The notes: a model not told the origin generated them from the sequence alone. A stretch of 64,000 nt of DNA from Chitinophagales bacterium (GCA_017303835.1 JAFLBI010000001.1:1922001-1986000); one strand, 5' to 3'; positions 9,481 to 17,874 are shown, counted from the first letter of the stretch. Numbers and translations are program-made.

Positions 9481-10124
9481 TGCAAATTGCATTACAACAT
9501 ATCATGCCCAAACCCCTGCTCGATCGTCTATCCGGCAGGGGTTCTGATATCTGGAATCAAGAACTGATCTTCCAACAAGGCGAATCTATCCGTATCAAAG
9601 CACCGAGTGGTTCAGGCAAAACCACATTGATACATTATCTCTATCTATTGCGAAAGGATTATACCGGCAGCATACTATGGGATAATCAAAAAATATTTTC
9701 CGGCGATGCAATCGCAAAACTGCGAGCATCACAAATCAGTATTGTTTTCCAGGACCTGCGTTTGTTTCCACAGCTAAGTGCCAGAGAAAATATCCAGTTG
9801 AAAAAAGCCATCAGCAGCAATAATGCCATTACTGATGCACAGATTGACACTATGGCCCAACAATTACAAATCACCCACATACTGGATCAACCGGCTGGTA
9901 TCTGCAGTTATGGTGAGCAGCAACGTGTGGCCATCATACGTGCACTGGTACAACCCTTTAACTGGCTTTTGTTGGATGAACCCTTCAGCCATCTGGATGA
10001 AGCCAACACTGCACGTGCAGCTGCATTGATTCAAGAGGTTTGTAGAAACAATCATGCAGGCTTACTGGTTACAGATCTGGATGATGACAACCATTTCAAT
10101 TACACCAAACGCTATACACTTTAG
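9480..10124 (+). CDS. ABC transporter ATP-binding protein (MacB/LolD-like) with altered H-loop
   Basis: A 214-residue nucleotide-binding domain. Walker A is GSGKTT (residues 44-49), Q-loop SIVFQD (Q91), signature CSYGEQQR (about 143-148) and Walker B WLLLDEP (about 162-168) with a SHLD D-loop. At the H-loop, where THD is expected, the sequence is VTDLDDD, so the switch histidine is not where it should be. The start ATG overlaps the DUF4836 stop, and its TAG stop shares the G of the next gene's GTG start. It should energise the adjacent FtsX-like permease, giving a MacB/LolCDE-like system that acts on envelope substrates rather than import. Confidence 0.88.
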   Translation: MQIALQHIMPKPLLDRLSGRGSDIWNQELIFQQGESIRIKAPSGSGKTTLIHYLYLLRKDYTGSILWDNQKIFSGDAIAKLRASQISIVFQDLRLFPQLSARENIQLKKAISSNNAITDAQIDTMAQQLQITHILDQPAGICSYGEQQRVAIIRALVQPFNWLLLDEPFSHLDEANTARAAALIQEVCRNNHAGLLVTDLDDDNHFNYTKRYTL

Positions 10125-11314
10125 TGCTGCACGCATTATTACATAGTATTATCAGAAGTGCAACAGGCAGGTTTAGTCGGGTATTGGCTACTATTGCTAT
10201 GGGCGTAGCCATGTTGTTGATTGTATTAGCTGTTCAGTTACAAGCTAATTTTCAGTCGCTGCTGAATAGTCCGGCCAATAAAGACAGTATAGCTAACTTT
10301 TTGGTGATTCATCAATCCAGTGATCTCCTGCAAAAAAGCAGCAAAGGGCTGTCCCCTGAAACGATTGCAGATTTACGTAAACAGGACTTTACTGAATCTG
10401 TAGGTATTATTGAAAGCAGCAGATTCAAAGCAGGTATTGAATCACCTAGCGAACTATTTCCTTTTTATACAGACATTGCGTTTGAAGCTGTAGCCGATAG
10501 TTTTTTGGACATACGCCCAGAACAATGGCAATGGACAGAGGAAAGCCGTTTTATTCCCTTGATTGTACCGAATCTTTTTCTTGATATCTATAATTTTCAG
10601 TTTGCACTCTCTCAGGGATTACCTCAACTAAGCACAAGCGCTATTCAACAAGTGCCACTGGTAGTTAAAATTGAAACTCCGGCAGGTGCCATCAAATATA
10701 CCGGCAGGATTGTGGGCTTCAGTGATAGAATTGCTTCTGTATTAGTGCCACAGTCCTTTATGCAATGGGCCAATCATGCTTTTGGCAATGGCAATAACAA
10801 TCAGGTTTCACGTGTTGTACTACGCACCAAAGACCCTGGCAATCCAGCACTTAGTAATTACCTGAAAGAACACGGCCTAAAAACAGATGCAGATAAAACC
10901 CGATTCAGTAAATACAGAAAAATTGTAGACATCGTTGCAGGTACTGCCGGTGCCATCGGATTGATTCTATTACTCTTTGCTTTATTGGTTTTCAGCCTGT
11001 TTATCAGAATTACTATTGCCACAGCCAAATCAGATATTGAACTACTACTCACGCTGGGCTTATCACCCAAAGCACTGAGTCGCTTCCTCATGCGTAAATT
11101 CTTCCCAGTTCAGCTGATCTTAATGTGTTTAATTATCCTACTACTAACTGCAGGACAATATTCGCTGAGCCAATGGTTGGCTAGCCAGCAAATTAATCTT
11201 CCTGCTTACCCCGCACCAATGACGCTACTTTGCGCGGCGGCTGTATTGCTTGTGATATTTTTCACCAACAGGCAATCTATCCAAAACTATGTGCACAAGC
11301 ATGTGCAGCAGTAG
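10124..11314 (+). CDS. ABC transporter permease, FtsX/MacB-like
   Basis: A 396-residue permease with the FtsX layout: one N-terminal helix (ILATIAMGVAMLLIVLAVQL region), a large extracytoplasmic domain of ~230 residues, then three helices near the C-terminus (IGLILLLFALLVFSLF; LILMCLIILLLTAG; TLLCAAAVLLVIFF). Between the helices, TLGLSPKALSRFLMRKFF is the cytoplasmic coupling helix region. It begins with GTG whose G is the last base of the ATPase stop, so it is translationally coupled. The pair probably moves or releases lipoproteins or lipids across the periplasm; the substrate is not known. Confidence 0.88.
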   Translation: MLHALLHSIIRSATGRFSRVLATIAMGVAMLLIVLAVQLQANFQSLLNSPANKDSIANFLVIHQSSDLLQKSSKGLSPETIADLRKQDFTESVGIIESSRFKAGIESPSELFPFYTDIAFEAVADSFLDIRPEQWQWTEESRFIPLIVPNLFLDIYNFQFALSQGLPQLSTSAIQQVPLVVKIETPAGAIKYTGRIVGFSDRIASVLVPQSFMQWANHAFGNGNNNQVSRVVLRTKDPGNPALSNYLKEHGLKTDADKTRFSKYRKIVDIVAGTAGAIGLILLLFALLVFSLFIRITIATAKSDIELLLTLGLSPKALSRFLMRKFFPVQLILMCLIILLLTAGQYSLSQWLASQQINLPAYPAPMTLLCAAAVLLVIFFTNRQSIQNYVHKHVQQ

Positions 11315-11335
11315 CTATCTTAGAGGCCTCTAACC

Positions 11336-13633
11336 ATGGTGCGATACCTGATCATCATATGCTGCTTTTGTACACAATTGTCTTTGTTGGCGCAACAGCA
11401 ACAAAGCCTACAGCCTATTGGCCAATGGCGAGAACATTTCCCCTACCAGCAAACAACTGGTGTTGTACAGGGTGATCGTATTTATGCAACAACACCTTAT
11501 GCAGTATTTGCCATTGATGCAGATCAATCAGTGGAAAGATTCACCAAGGTAAATGGACTTAACAGTGTTGATATCACCACCGCTGCATGGGATGCCACAA
11601 CCAATCAACTCGTTATTGCTTATGCCAGTGGCAGCATTGATATCCTCAAAGAAACGACCATCAGGAATTTGGATGATATCCGCCGCAGCAATATCAGTGG
11701 CGACAAAACAATTCAGCGTATTATCTGCAATAACGGACTCGCTTATATCTGTACTGGCTTAGGTATTGTAGTAGCAGACTTAAACAGATATGAAATCCGT
11801 GATACCTGGATTATTGGAAATAATGGCATTCAAACAAAAGTCAATGGCTTTGCAGCAGATAATCAATTCTGGTATGCAGCAACCGATGAAGGGATAAAAC
11901 GCACCCCACGTAACAACACTAATCCTGCTGATTTCAGAACCTGGCAATTGATCAATTCAGGCATAGGTCGTGGTATTGTTCGTCAGACTATATCTGTCAA
12001 CAACAATATCTATGCATTAAGAAGAGACTCCATCTATTTACTGAATAACAATAGTTTTCAATTTTTCTATACAGACAATAGCTGGCCTATTGTTTCAATG
12101 AATACCAGCAATGGCAAATTATTGATCTGCCAGCGTACTGGCAATGGAGCATCCCGGGTTATTCAACTCAGTACAACAGGTAGTATTGAAAGAACACTCA
12201 CACAAGCTGGCGTGATCTCTTTCCCACAACAAGCGATTGCTGATAACAATACTATCTGGGTTGCAGATCTGTTTGGCGGACTGTCCAGATTCAGCAATAC
12301 TGTTGAGCGATTCATACCCGACGGCCCTTTGGGTACTGCAAGTGGTACCATGGTATTTGCGCGTGACAGTTTGTTTGTAGCAGCAGGTTCAATCAATGAT
12401 TCCTGGAATTATCTCTACAATAGAAACGGAGTCTATTGGTATGGCAATAATCAATGGTCGTTCAAAAGTACTTTCAACAATAGCATTCTTGATAGCACTT
12501 TAGATTTTATCACTGCTGTTGCTGATCCTGTTGAGAAAGCTTGGTGGGCAGGCAGTTACGGCGGAGGGTTAGTACGCTTCAGCGGTAACAATATACGCAT
12601 CTTCAAACAAGGCAATTCCACCTTACAAGCTGCCAATGGCGATCCAGGTAGTTATCGTGTTGGCGGACTAGCTTTTGACACTGATGGCAATCTTTGGGTG
12701 AGTAATTATGGGGCGCTGCAAAACCTACATGTGCGCAAGCCAGATGGCAACTGGCGTGCATTCAGTATTCCTTTCTCTTTATTAGAAAACGCAGCTGGGC
12801 AAATTGTAGTGGATGACGATAGACAATTGTGGATTGTGTCGCCCAAGGGCAATGGGTTGATTTGCTATAGTCCGGGTAACAATATTGACAATACAGCTGA
12901 TGATAAATGGAAAAGATATCTGGCAGGCAGGGGTAGTGGAAATTTGTCCAGCAGCAATGTGCTTTGTATTGCAAAAGATAAAAATGGGCTACTATGGATT
13001 GGCACCGACAGAGGTGTTAATGTTATCCAATGCACTAATCAGGTTTTTGCACAAGGCTGCGAAGCCATACAACCTGTGGTTCAAACAGATCAGTTTGCGG
13101 GCTTATTGTTTCAGGACGAAATGATTCAAAGTATTGCAATTGACGGTGCTAACAGAAAATGGGTTGCTACCAGAAATGGTGTTTGGCTTGTCAGTGCTGA
13201 TGGTGATAAAGTCATTCATCATTTCAATGCGGCCAATAGTCCTCTGCCAGATGATGATGTTCGCCAGTTAACTATCAATCCTGCAACAGGTGAGGTATTC
13301 ATGGCTACATTCAAAGGGATTGTCAGTTACAGAAGCACCGCAACCGAAGGCGGTACTACCAATGAAAATGTATTGGTCTTCCCCAATCCTGTTCCACCAG
13401 ACTATCAAGGCAGCATCGCTATTCGCGGCTTGGTCAATAATGCCCTGGTAAAAATTGCTGAACCCAATGGTAGACTGGTCTTTCAGACCCGAGCCTTGGG
13501 CGGACAAGCGATTTGGAATGGTAAAAATTACAACGGACAAGCTGTTGCTTCCGGTATCTATTTGGTGCTTGTTCGGGACGAAAACGGACAGGAGAAAATT
13601 GTGACCAAAATCGTGATTACAAAGGGCCGCTAA
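11336..13633 (+). CDS. porZ: type IX secretion system protein PorZ
   Basis: A 765-residue exported protein with a signal peptide ending near LSLLAQ. After GQWREHFPYQQTTGVVQG it has repeated two-component-regulator-propeller blades (for example LLWIGTDRGVNVI, LWVSNYGALQNL), forming beta-propellers through ~residue 660. The C-terminal ~85 residues (VLVFPNPV..., ending GIYLVLVRDENGQEKIVTKIVITK) are a type A T9SS sorting domain. This domain order and the N-terminal sequence match PorZ, the surface component that helps the PorU sortase complex attach cargo to anionic LPS in Porphyromonas. It follows the ABC permease by 21 bases and may share its transcript. Confidence 0.9.
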   Translation: MVRYLIIICCFCTQLSLLAQQQQSLQPIGQWREHFPYQQTTGVVQGDRIYATTPYAVFAIDADQSVERFTKVNGLNSVDITTAAWDATTNQLVIAYASGSIDILKETTIRNLDDIRRSNISGDKTIQRIICNNGLAYICTGLGIVVADLNRYEIRDTWIIGNNGIQTKVNGFAADNQFWYAATDEGIKRTPRNNTNPADFRTWQLINSGIGRGIVRQTISVNNNIYALRRDSIYLLNNNSFQFFYTDNSWPIVSMNTSNGKLLICQRTGNGASRVIQLSTTGSIERTLTQAGVISFPQQAIADNNTIWVADLFGGLSRFSNTVERFIPDGPLGTASGTMVFARDSLFVAAGSINDSWNYLYNRNGVYWYGNNQWSFKSTFNNSILDSTLDFITAVADPVEKAWWAGSYGGGLVRFSGNNIRIFKQGNSTLQAANGDPGSYRVGGLAFDTDGNLWVSNYGALQNLHVRKPDGNWRAFSIPFSLLENAAGQIVVDDDRQLWIVSPKGNGLICYSPGNNIDNTADDKWKRYLAGRGSGNLSSSNVLCIAKDKNGLLWIGTDRGVNVIQCTNQVFAQGCEAIQPVVQTDQFAGLLFQDEMIQSIAIDGANRKWVATRNGVWLVSADGDKVIHHFNAANSPLPDDDVRQLTINPATGEVFMATFKGIVSYRSTATEGGTTNENVLVFPNPVPPDYQGSIAIRGLVNNALVKIAEPNGRLVFQTRALGGQAIWNGKNYNGQAVASGIYLVLVRDENGQEKIVTKIVITKGR

Positions 13634-13670
13634 TTTTTTCGGCCGAAAAATGGCACAAACCTTAATTTCG
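13634..13670 (+). promoter_or_regulatory. promoter of the CarB C-half gene, overlapping a palindrome
   Basis: TAATTTCG (13663-13670) matches TAnnTTTG in 7 of 8 positions and a TTTTTTCG box lies 21 bases upstream at 13634-13641. The distal box forms one half of a perfect 16-base palindrome (TTTTTCGGCCGAAAAA, 13635-13650). The start codon at 13688 is 17 bases after the proximal element. Confidence 0.4.
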
Positions 13671-13687
13671 CGAAATCTTTCTCTGCA

Positions 13688-14878
13688 ATGCGCACCCTTA
13701 CAGGCAACGAATCCGTACGATCTAACAAAAAGAAAATCATTGTTTTAGGTAGTGGCCCCAACCGTATCGGACAAGGTATTGAGTTCGATTATTGTTGCGT
13801 GCATGGTCTACTGGCCATAAAGGAATGTGGTTACGAAGCCATTATGGTGAACTGTAACCCAGAAACCGTTTCTACCGACTTTGATATGGCTGATAAGCTC
13901 TATTTCGAGCCTGTTTATTGGGAACATTTGTGGGAAATCATTGAATTGGAGCAACCGGAAGGTGTAATTGTTCAGTTAGGCGGACAAACTGCCTTGAAAC
14001 TGGCAAAGCGCTTGCAGGCAAAAGGCATCAAGATTATCGGTACTTCTTTCGATAGTATGGATATCGCGGAAGATCGTGGTCGTTTCAGTGATTTGCTGAA
14101 GGACCTCAATATTCCTTATCCTGAATACGGTACAGCATACACGGCTGATGAAGCCATTGAAGTAGCCAATCGTGTTGGTTATCCGGTTTTGGTACGCCCA
14201 AGTTATGTTTTGGGTGGTCAGCGCATGCGTATTGTGATTAATGACGATGAAGTAGAAAAAGCGGTGGTAAGTCTGCTGAAGCATATCCCCAACAATAAAA
14301 TCCTAATTGACCATTTCTTAGATCGTTGTCAGGAAGCAGAAGTAGATGCCATCTTCGATGGTGAGAACTTCCACGTAATGGGCGTGATGGAACATATTGA
14401 ACCAGCTGGTATTCATAGTGGTGATAGTAATGCCGTATTACCGGCATTCAATCTTACTCCATTGGTGGTAGAAACCATGGAATACTACAGTGAGAAAATT
14501 GCCCGCGCATTGGATATCCGTGGATTGATTAATATCCAGTTTGCCATCAAGGACGGTAAAGTGTATGTGATTGAAGCCAACCCACGTGCTTCCAGAACAA
14601 CACCGTTCATCGCAAAAGCATATGGCATTCCATATTTGAACATTGCTACTAAAGTGATGTTAGGTGCAGCAAAGCTTACAGAGTTTAATCTGGAGAAAAA
14701 ACTGGATGGTTATGCCATTAAAGAGCCTGTATTCAGTTTCAATAAATTTCCAGGTGTAAACAAAGAATTAGGCCCAGAGATGAAGAGCACTGGTGAAGCC
14801 ATTCGCTTCATTAAGGATTTGAGAGATCCTTATTTCAGACAATTGTACAAGGAACGCAGCATGCACTTGAGTAAATAA
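13688..14878 (+). CDS. carbamoyl-phosphate synthase large chain, C-terminal synthetase half only
   Basis: A 396-residue protein equivalent to the second ATP-grasp half of CarB (about residues 550-940 of the usual chain). GSGPNRIGQGIEFDYCC, MVNCNPETVSTD, GVIVQLGGQTALKLA, RPSYVLGGQRM, MEHIEPAGIHSGDS, EANPRASRTTPF and FNKFPGV are all present. This half normally phosphorylates carbamate to carbamoyl phosphate for pyrimidine and arginine synthesis. The N-terminal half, which makes carbamate from ammonia and bicarbonate, is absent here; upstream is porZ, in no frame CarB-like. The ORF begins at the interdomain linker (NESVRSNKKK) with its own ATG and promoter, so this is a clean split, not a frameshift. 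The allosteric MGS-like domain is also missing. Confidence 0.88.
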   Translation: MRTLTGNESVRSNKKKIIVLGSGPNRIGQGIEFDYCCVHGLLAIKECGYEAIMVNCNPETVSTDFDMADKLYFEPVYWEHLWEIIELEQPEGVIVQLGGQTALKLAKRLQAKGIKIIGTSFDSMDIAEDRGRFSDLLKDLNIPYPEYGTAYTADEAIEVANRVGYPVLVRPSYVLGGQRMRIVINDDEVEKAVVSLLKHIPNNKILIDHFLDRCQEAEVDAIFDGENFHVMGVMEHIEPAGIHSGDSNAVLPAFNLTPLVVETMEYYSEKIARALDIRGLINIQFAIKDGKVYVIEANPRASRTTPFIAKAYGIPYLNIATKVMLGAAKLTEFNLEKKLDGYAIKEPVFSFNKFPGVNKELGPEMKSTGEAIRFIKDLRDPYFRQLYKERSMHLSK

Positions 14879-14880
14879 GT

Positions 14881-14912
14881 AAAAATCCCCTGCAACATTG
14901 CAGGGGATTTTT
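14881..14912. terminator. bidirectional terminator between CarB half and LuxR-type regulator
   Basis: A perfect 15-bp stem (14881-14895 with 14898-14912, loop CA), flanked by A-run and T-run, ends both convergent genes. The right T-run touches the stop codon of the regulator gene. Confidence 0.9.
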
Positions 14913-15584
14913 TTATAAAGGTTCTTCTAATGTAACCAGTTTGTTCTTGATGGCATAGATTACCAAGCCCATCCTTGTGTGCACACCAAATTTTTCGAAA
15001 AGACTATTGCGATAGTCTTCTACTGTTCGCGGACTGATATACATTTTATCAGCAATGTCTTTATAAGATAATTCGGTACAAACCCAATGAATAAACTCTC
15101 TTTCCTTTTCAGAAAGTGAAGCAGCTTCAACAGGCAAATCAGCTTCACGATTTAAGCCGCTGATAACTTTGGCTGAAATATCTGCAGAAAGGTAAAAGTT
15201 CTGATTCATCACAGAGTCGAGCGCCTTCAGTAATTCATCCGGTTCTACATTTTTAAGCAGATATCCTTTAGCACCACTCTTAATCATTTTAATGATGGAG
15301 TTCTCATCACTGTTCATAGAAAGTCCCAAGACTTTTACCTGAGGAAAATTCTTGACAATCCACTTGCAGGATTCATACCCATTCATACCGGGCATATTCA
15401 CATCCAGCAAGACAACATCAGGAATCTTATGATTTTCTAATTGCTCTTTTAACTGCAAACCATTCTCTACATCAAACAGAACAGAATATCTGTCGAATGA
15501 AGCTACTAATCCTGCAAGAGCTTTTCGAAACAGCGTATGATCATCGGCCAGTGCTACAAAAATTCTTTTATTCGATAGCGGCAT
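14913..15584 (-). CDS. NarL/LuxR-type response regulator
   Basis: A 223-residue two-domain regulator. The receiver domain has the acidic pair at D14-D15, phosphoacceptor D61 in VVLLDVNMPGMNG, and the conserved Lys in KGYLLK (about 111). The C-terminal LuxR helix-turn-helix runs from LSEKEREFIHWV to SPRTVEDYRNSLFEKFGV. It starts 9 bases after the histidine kinase, which is its likely cognate partner. It binds DNA when phosphorylated; the target genes are not shown by the sequence. Confidence 0.95.
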   Translation of the reverse strand: MPLSNKRIFVALADDHTLFRKALAGLVASFDRYSVLFDVENGLQLKEQLENHKIPDVVLLDVNMPGMNGYESCKWIVKNFPQVKVLGLSMNSDENSIIKMIKSGAKGYLLKNVEPDELLKALDSVMNQNFYLSADISAKVISGLNREADLPVEAASLSEKEREFIHWVCTELSYKDIADKMYISPRTVEDYRNSLFEKFGVHTRMGLVIYAIKNKLVTLEEPL

Positions 15585-15593
15585 TGCTTGGGG

Positions 15594-16397
15594 TTAACGC
15601 GATAAAGGTAAGGTAATTGTGACTTTAGTACCTGATCCGGGTTTGCTTTGCAAATCAAATTTAGCACCAATGAGTGCTGCTCTGTTTGTCATGCTACGCA
15701 AGCCTACCCCTGTAGAGGAATTACCTTTCGATCTTATCTCCTGTACATTAAATCCGATACCATTGTCAATGATCGACAGCACAAAAGTATTGCCGTCAGG
15801 ATTATTGATAGCAACATTTATTTGAGTGGCTTTTGCATGCTTCAATGCATTGTTTATCATTTCCTGAAACATGCGGAATATTACCACAGAGTTTTGCTCT
15901 CCCAGATAATAGTTGCCTTTTTCAAAAGAACTCTCCATGTTCACCAAACCACTTTTGCGAATACTATCTACTTCATACTGAATAGCCTCAACTATTCCAA
16001 CATGTGCAATTCTGTCTGAATGCAGGCTTTTGGTCAGGTGCGACAAATCCATAATGGCTTTGTTCAATACCTGCCTTGAGTTCATCAGCTTATCATGATG
16101 TGGAATATTTTGATCAACGGTAACAGCAGCCAAAGTAAGTTTCACCATAGAAAGCATCTGACCAATATTATCATGCAAATCCTGTGCGATATTCTTGAAA
16201 GTCTCTTCCTGCATTTCCAACTGAGCTTTCATGATTTGCTGGTCATAAATATCTTTCATTCTGCTTAACTCAGCCTGATGCTGGAACTGCCTTCGCTGAT
16301 ACAAAAACACAATAGCTACTATAAAGCTCAGCAGTACGATACCCAAGCCGAGTCCGACTATCGTAACGTAATAGGCTTGTTGTACCGGATCTGACAT
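15594..16397 (-). CDS. sensor histidine kinase (HisKA_3 type)
   Basis: A 267-residue kinase with one N-terminal helix (about residues 9-33), a short coiled-coil linker, the HisKA_3 dimerisation box NIAQDLHDNIGQMLS with phospho-His H75, and a HATPase domain (IDNGIGF and GVGLRSMTNRAALIGAKF, ending in PGSGTKVTITLPL). There is no periplasmic or PAS sensor domain, so signal input must come from its helix or a partner. Its ATG lies 40 bases inside the upstream seven-helix protein gene, suggesting tight translational coupling. The response regulator follows 9 bases downstream. Confidence 0.95.
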   Translation of the reverse strand: MSDPVQQAYYVTIVGLGLGIVLLSFIVAIVFLYQRRQFQHQAELSRMKDIYDQQIMKAQLEMQEETFKNIAQDLHDNIGQMLSMVKLTLAAVTVDQNIPHHDKLMNSRQVLNKAIMDLSHLTKSLHSDRIAHVGIVEAIQYEVDSIRKSGLVNMESSFEKGNYYLGEQNSVVIFRMFQEMINNALKHAKATQINVAINNPDGNTFVLSIIDNGIGFNVQEIRSKGNSSTGVGLRSMTNRAALIGAKFDLQSKPGSGTKVTITLPLSR

Positions 16398-17020
16398 AGC
16401 AGTGCTAAATTGATGAGAAGATACACCACGAAATTGAGGGAATCAATAATTAGAAGATAATTCTCAATTATAAACCTTGGTGGGTCTACAAATTGTGACC
16501 ACACTCCATAAATAGGAATACCTAAAGTGTAATAAAACATCAGCGCCGTAACCAACCAAAAGCTTGGCTCTTGAAGAATAAAAATAGCATACTGATATTC
16601 GAACAGCTCGTAGAAATAGAAAATACAGCTACAACAAAGCACAAAACAGCCTATGGCATATGTTAAGGTATCATACACCTCGAATCCGCCGAAAAAAAAC
16701 AGCCTCACTAAAGCTATTGGATTAAAAACAGCACCGAAATAGAGTACAATTTTCCTGAAAGTTTTCCCGGATAAAAGGTTTCTAACAATAAAGAGATAAA
16801 TATTGATCTCAACCAACGTATACAGGTTATACAAAAGCGTATTTGGCTGACCAGCCCGAGCCATTTTATTTGCATATAATTCTACTATTAAGCTTACTCC
16901 AGCTATAACAACTAGTAAATAGTTATTAGTACTACCTTTTTTTTTACCAATAACGTAGAACGAAATAAGTAAAGCAGAAGTGATTAAATAGAAGTAATAG
17001 CGTTGGTAAACACTTAGCAT
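16358..17020 (-). CDS. seven-helix integral membrane protein, putative sensory partner of the kinase
   Basis: A 220-residue protein with seven predicted hydrophobic helices (about residues 10-27, 33-50, 62-80, 90-110, 118-138, 152-172 and 185-210) and short loops. Polar residues sit within the membrane (for example VEINIYLF and LTYAIGCF). I recognise no catalytic motif. It heads the operon, and its last 40 bases overlap the kinase coding sequence. Because the kinase lacks a sensor domain, a role as receptor or signal-transducing partner is plausible but is inference only. Confidence 0.75.
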   Translation of the reverse strand: MLSVYQRYYFYLITSALLISFYVIGKKKGSTNNYLLVVIAGVSLIVELYANKMARAGQPNTLLYNLYTLVEINIYLFIVRNLLSGKTFRKIVLYFGAVFNPIALVRLFFFGGFEVYDTLTYAIGCFVLCCSCIFYFYELFEYQYAIFILQEPSFWLVTALMFYYTLGIPIYGVWSQFVDPPRFIIENYLLIIDSLNFVVYLLINLALLCQIRYNKPITLR

Positions 17021-17044
17021 ATTGGCTTTTCTACTATGAAAATA

Positions 17045-17076
17045 ACAAAAACCCCCTGAAAAGGGGGTTAGTGTAT
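17045..17076 (-). terminator. terminator after the 160-residue unknown gene
   Basis: The minus strand reads AACCCCC, TTTTCA, GGGGG then TTTTTGTT: a GC-rich stem followed by a T-run, just downstream of the gene ending at 17102 and upstream of the seven-helix gene. It separates the two transcription units. Confidence 0.75.
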
Positions 17077-17101
17077 TTGGTATTTATATCAACGGCCTTT
17101 T

Positions 17102-17584
17102 TTAAACGATGGCAAGGCCTCCATCTTTACGTTCTACGATGGTAATACCCAGTTCATCAAAGTCTGCTTCTTGTCCAGGCTTACCACAATAAGGAGGACA
17201 AAGAGATCCTCTGTTATAAGCCAGAATAGATGTACCATTCTTAGTTTGGGTATACACATTTTTATTTTCAATGCCTTCAGCACTTGTACGCTGCTTGGTG
17301 GCAACCATTACCAATGTTTGTCTGCCGCGGTATTCAGCTACTTCATAGTCCTGGCCATATACGCCAAAGAACATGCGACAACCATCTGCACCATGATCTT
17401 TTGCTTTCTGCAGAAAGTCTTCCAGTTCTTCAATGCTATACCATACGCTCAGGGAATCTTCTTTACCAAGCTTTTCTGAATTGGCAGCCCAACGCTCCTG
17501 CTTGTAGTTGCGGATTACGGTGTCTACATGCTTGGTGTCTACGAACTTTCCGGCTCTTACAGATTTTTTTTCGATTGTCAACAT
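17102..17584 (-). CDS. conserved soluble protein of unknown function
   Basis: A 160-residue protein without signal peptide or membrane segment. It opens with LTIEKKSVRAGKFVDTKHVDT, has an ADGCRMFFGVYG core, and ends with a Cys-containing SLCPPYCGKPGQ segment and FDELGITIVERKDGG. The three cysteines could bind metal but are too few and scattered to claim a zinc site. I do not recognise a named family. It is monocistronic, with its own terminator and a 471-base intergenic region upstream. Confidence 0.75.
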   Translation of the reverse strand: MLTIEKKSVRAGKFVDTKHVDTVIRNYKQERWAANSEKLGKEDSLSVWYSIEELEDFLQKAKDHGADGCRMFFGVYGQDYEVAEYRGRQTLVMVATKQRTSAEGIENKNVYTQTKNGTSILAYNRGSLCPPYCGKPGQEADFDELGITIVERKDGGLAIV

Positions 17585-17742
17585 AGTTATTGGTTTTTGA
17601 GTGGGGATGAATTATTTGACACTGTGAAAGTAAGTGGCAGGGAAACACGAATTCATCCGTAACCAATTGTTGATCAATTAATTACAAATAATCTTTATTT
17701 ATAAATAGAAAAATATCAGCTCAGAAGCTTAAAATTAGCTTA

Positions 17743-17768
17743 AATAATCCGTTTAACAACGGATTATT
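17743..17768. repeat. perfect palindrome, 11-bp arms
   Basis: Arms AATAATCCGTT (17743-17753) and AACGGATTATT (17758-17768) are exact reverse complements around a TAAC centre. No T-run follows at once, so an operator is a better fit than a terminator. Confidence 0.75.
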
Positions 17769-17770
17769 TT

Positions 17771-17874
17771 CCGTTAAGTACCGAAAAATTACCCGTTAAA
17801 CAACGGGGTAAAAAACCGGGTATTTAACGGGGTAATTCCACCGCTAATGGATACATCAAAAAACCGTTAATAAA
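17771..17874. repeat. cluster of CCGTTA-core imperfect inverted repeats
   Basis: Following the palindrome, related cores occur at ~17771 (CCGTTAAG), 17789-17811 (TTACCCGTT, AAAC, AACGGGGTAA), 17817-17836 (CCGGGTATTTAACGGGGTAA, the same core inverted) and ~17863 (ACCGTTAAT). The second and third can pair with each other in a large hairpin. Spacing is roughly 20-38 bases. Confidence 0.55.

Noticed and set aside
13650-13672. TGGCAC near the CarB half as a sigma-54 -24 element
   Set aside because: The GC of the -12 element (TTGC) is missing at the required distance; the sequence there is TTAAT.
13634-13760. Frameshift or truncation explaining the missing CarB N-terminal half
   Set aside because: The preceding 55 bases contain a promoter and no CarB-like codons in any frame, and porZ ends intact just upstream.
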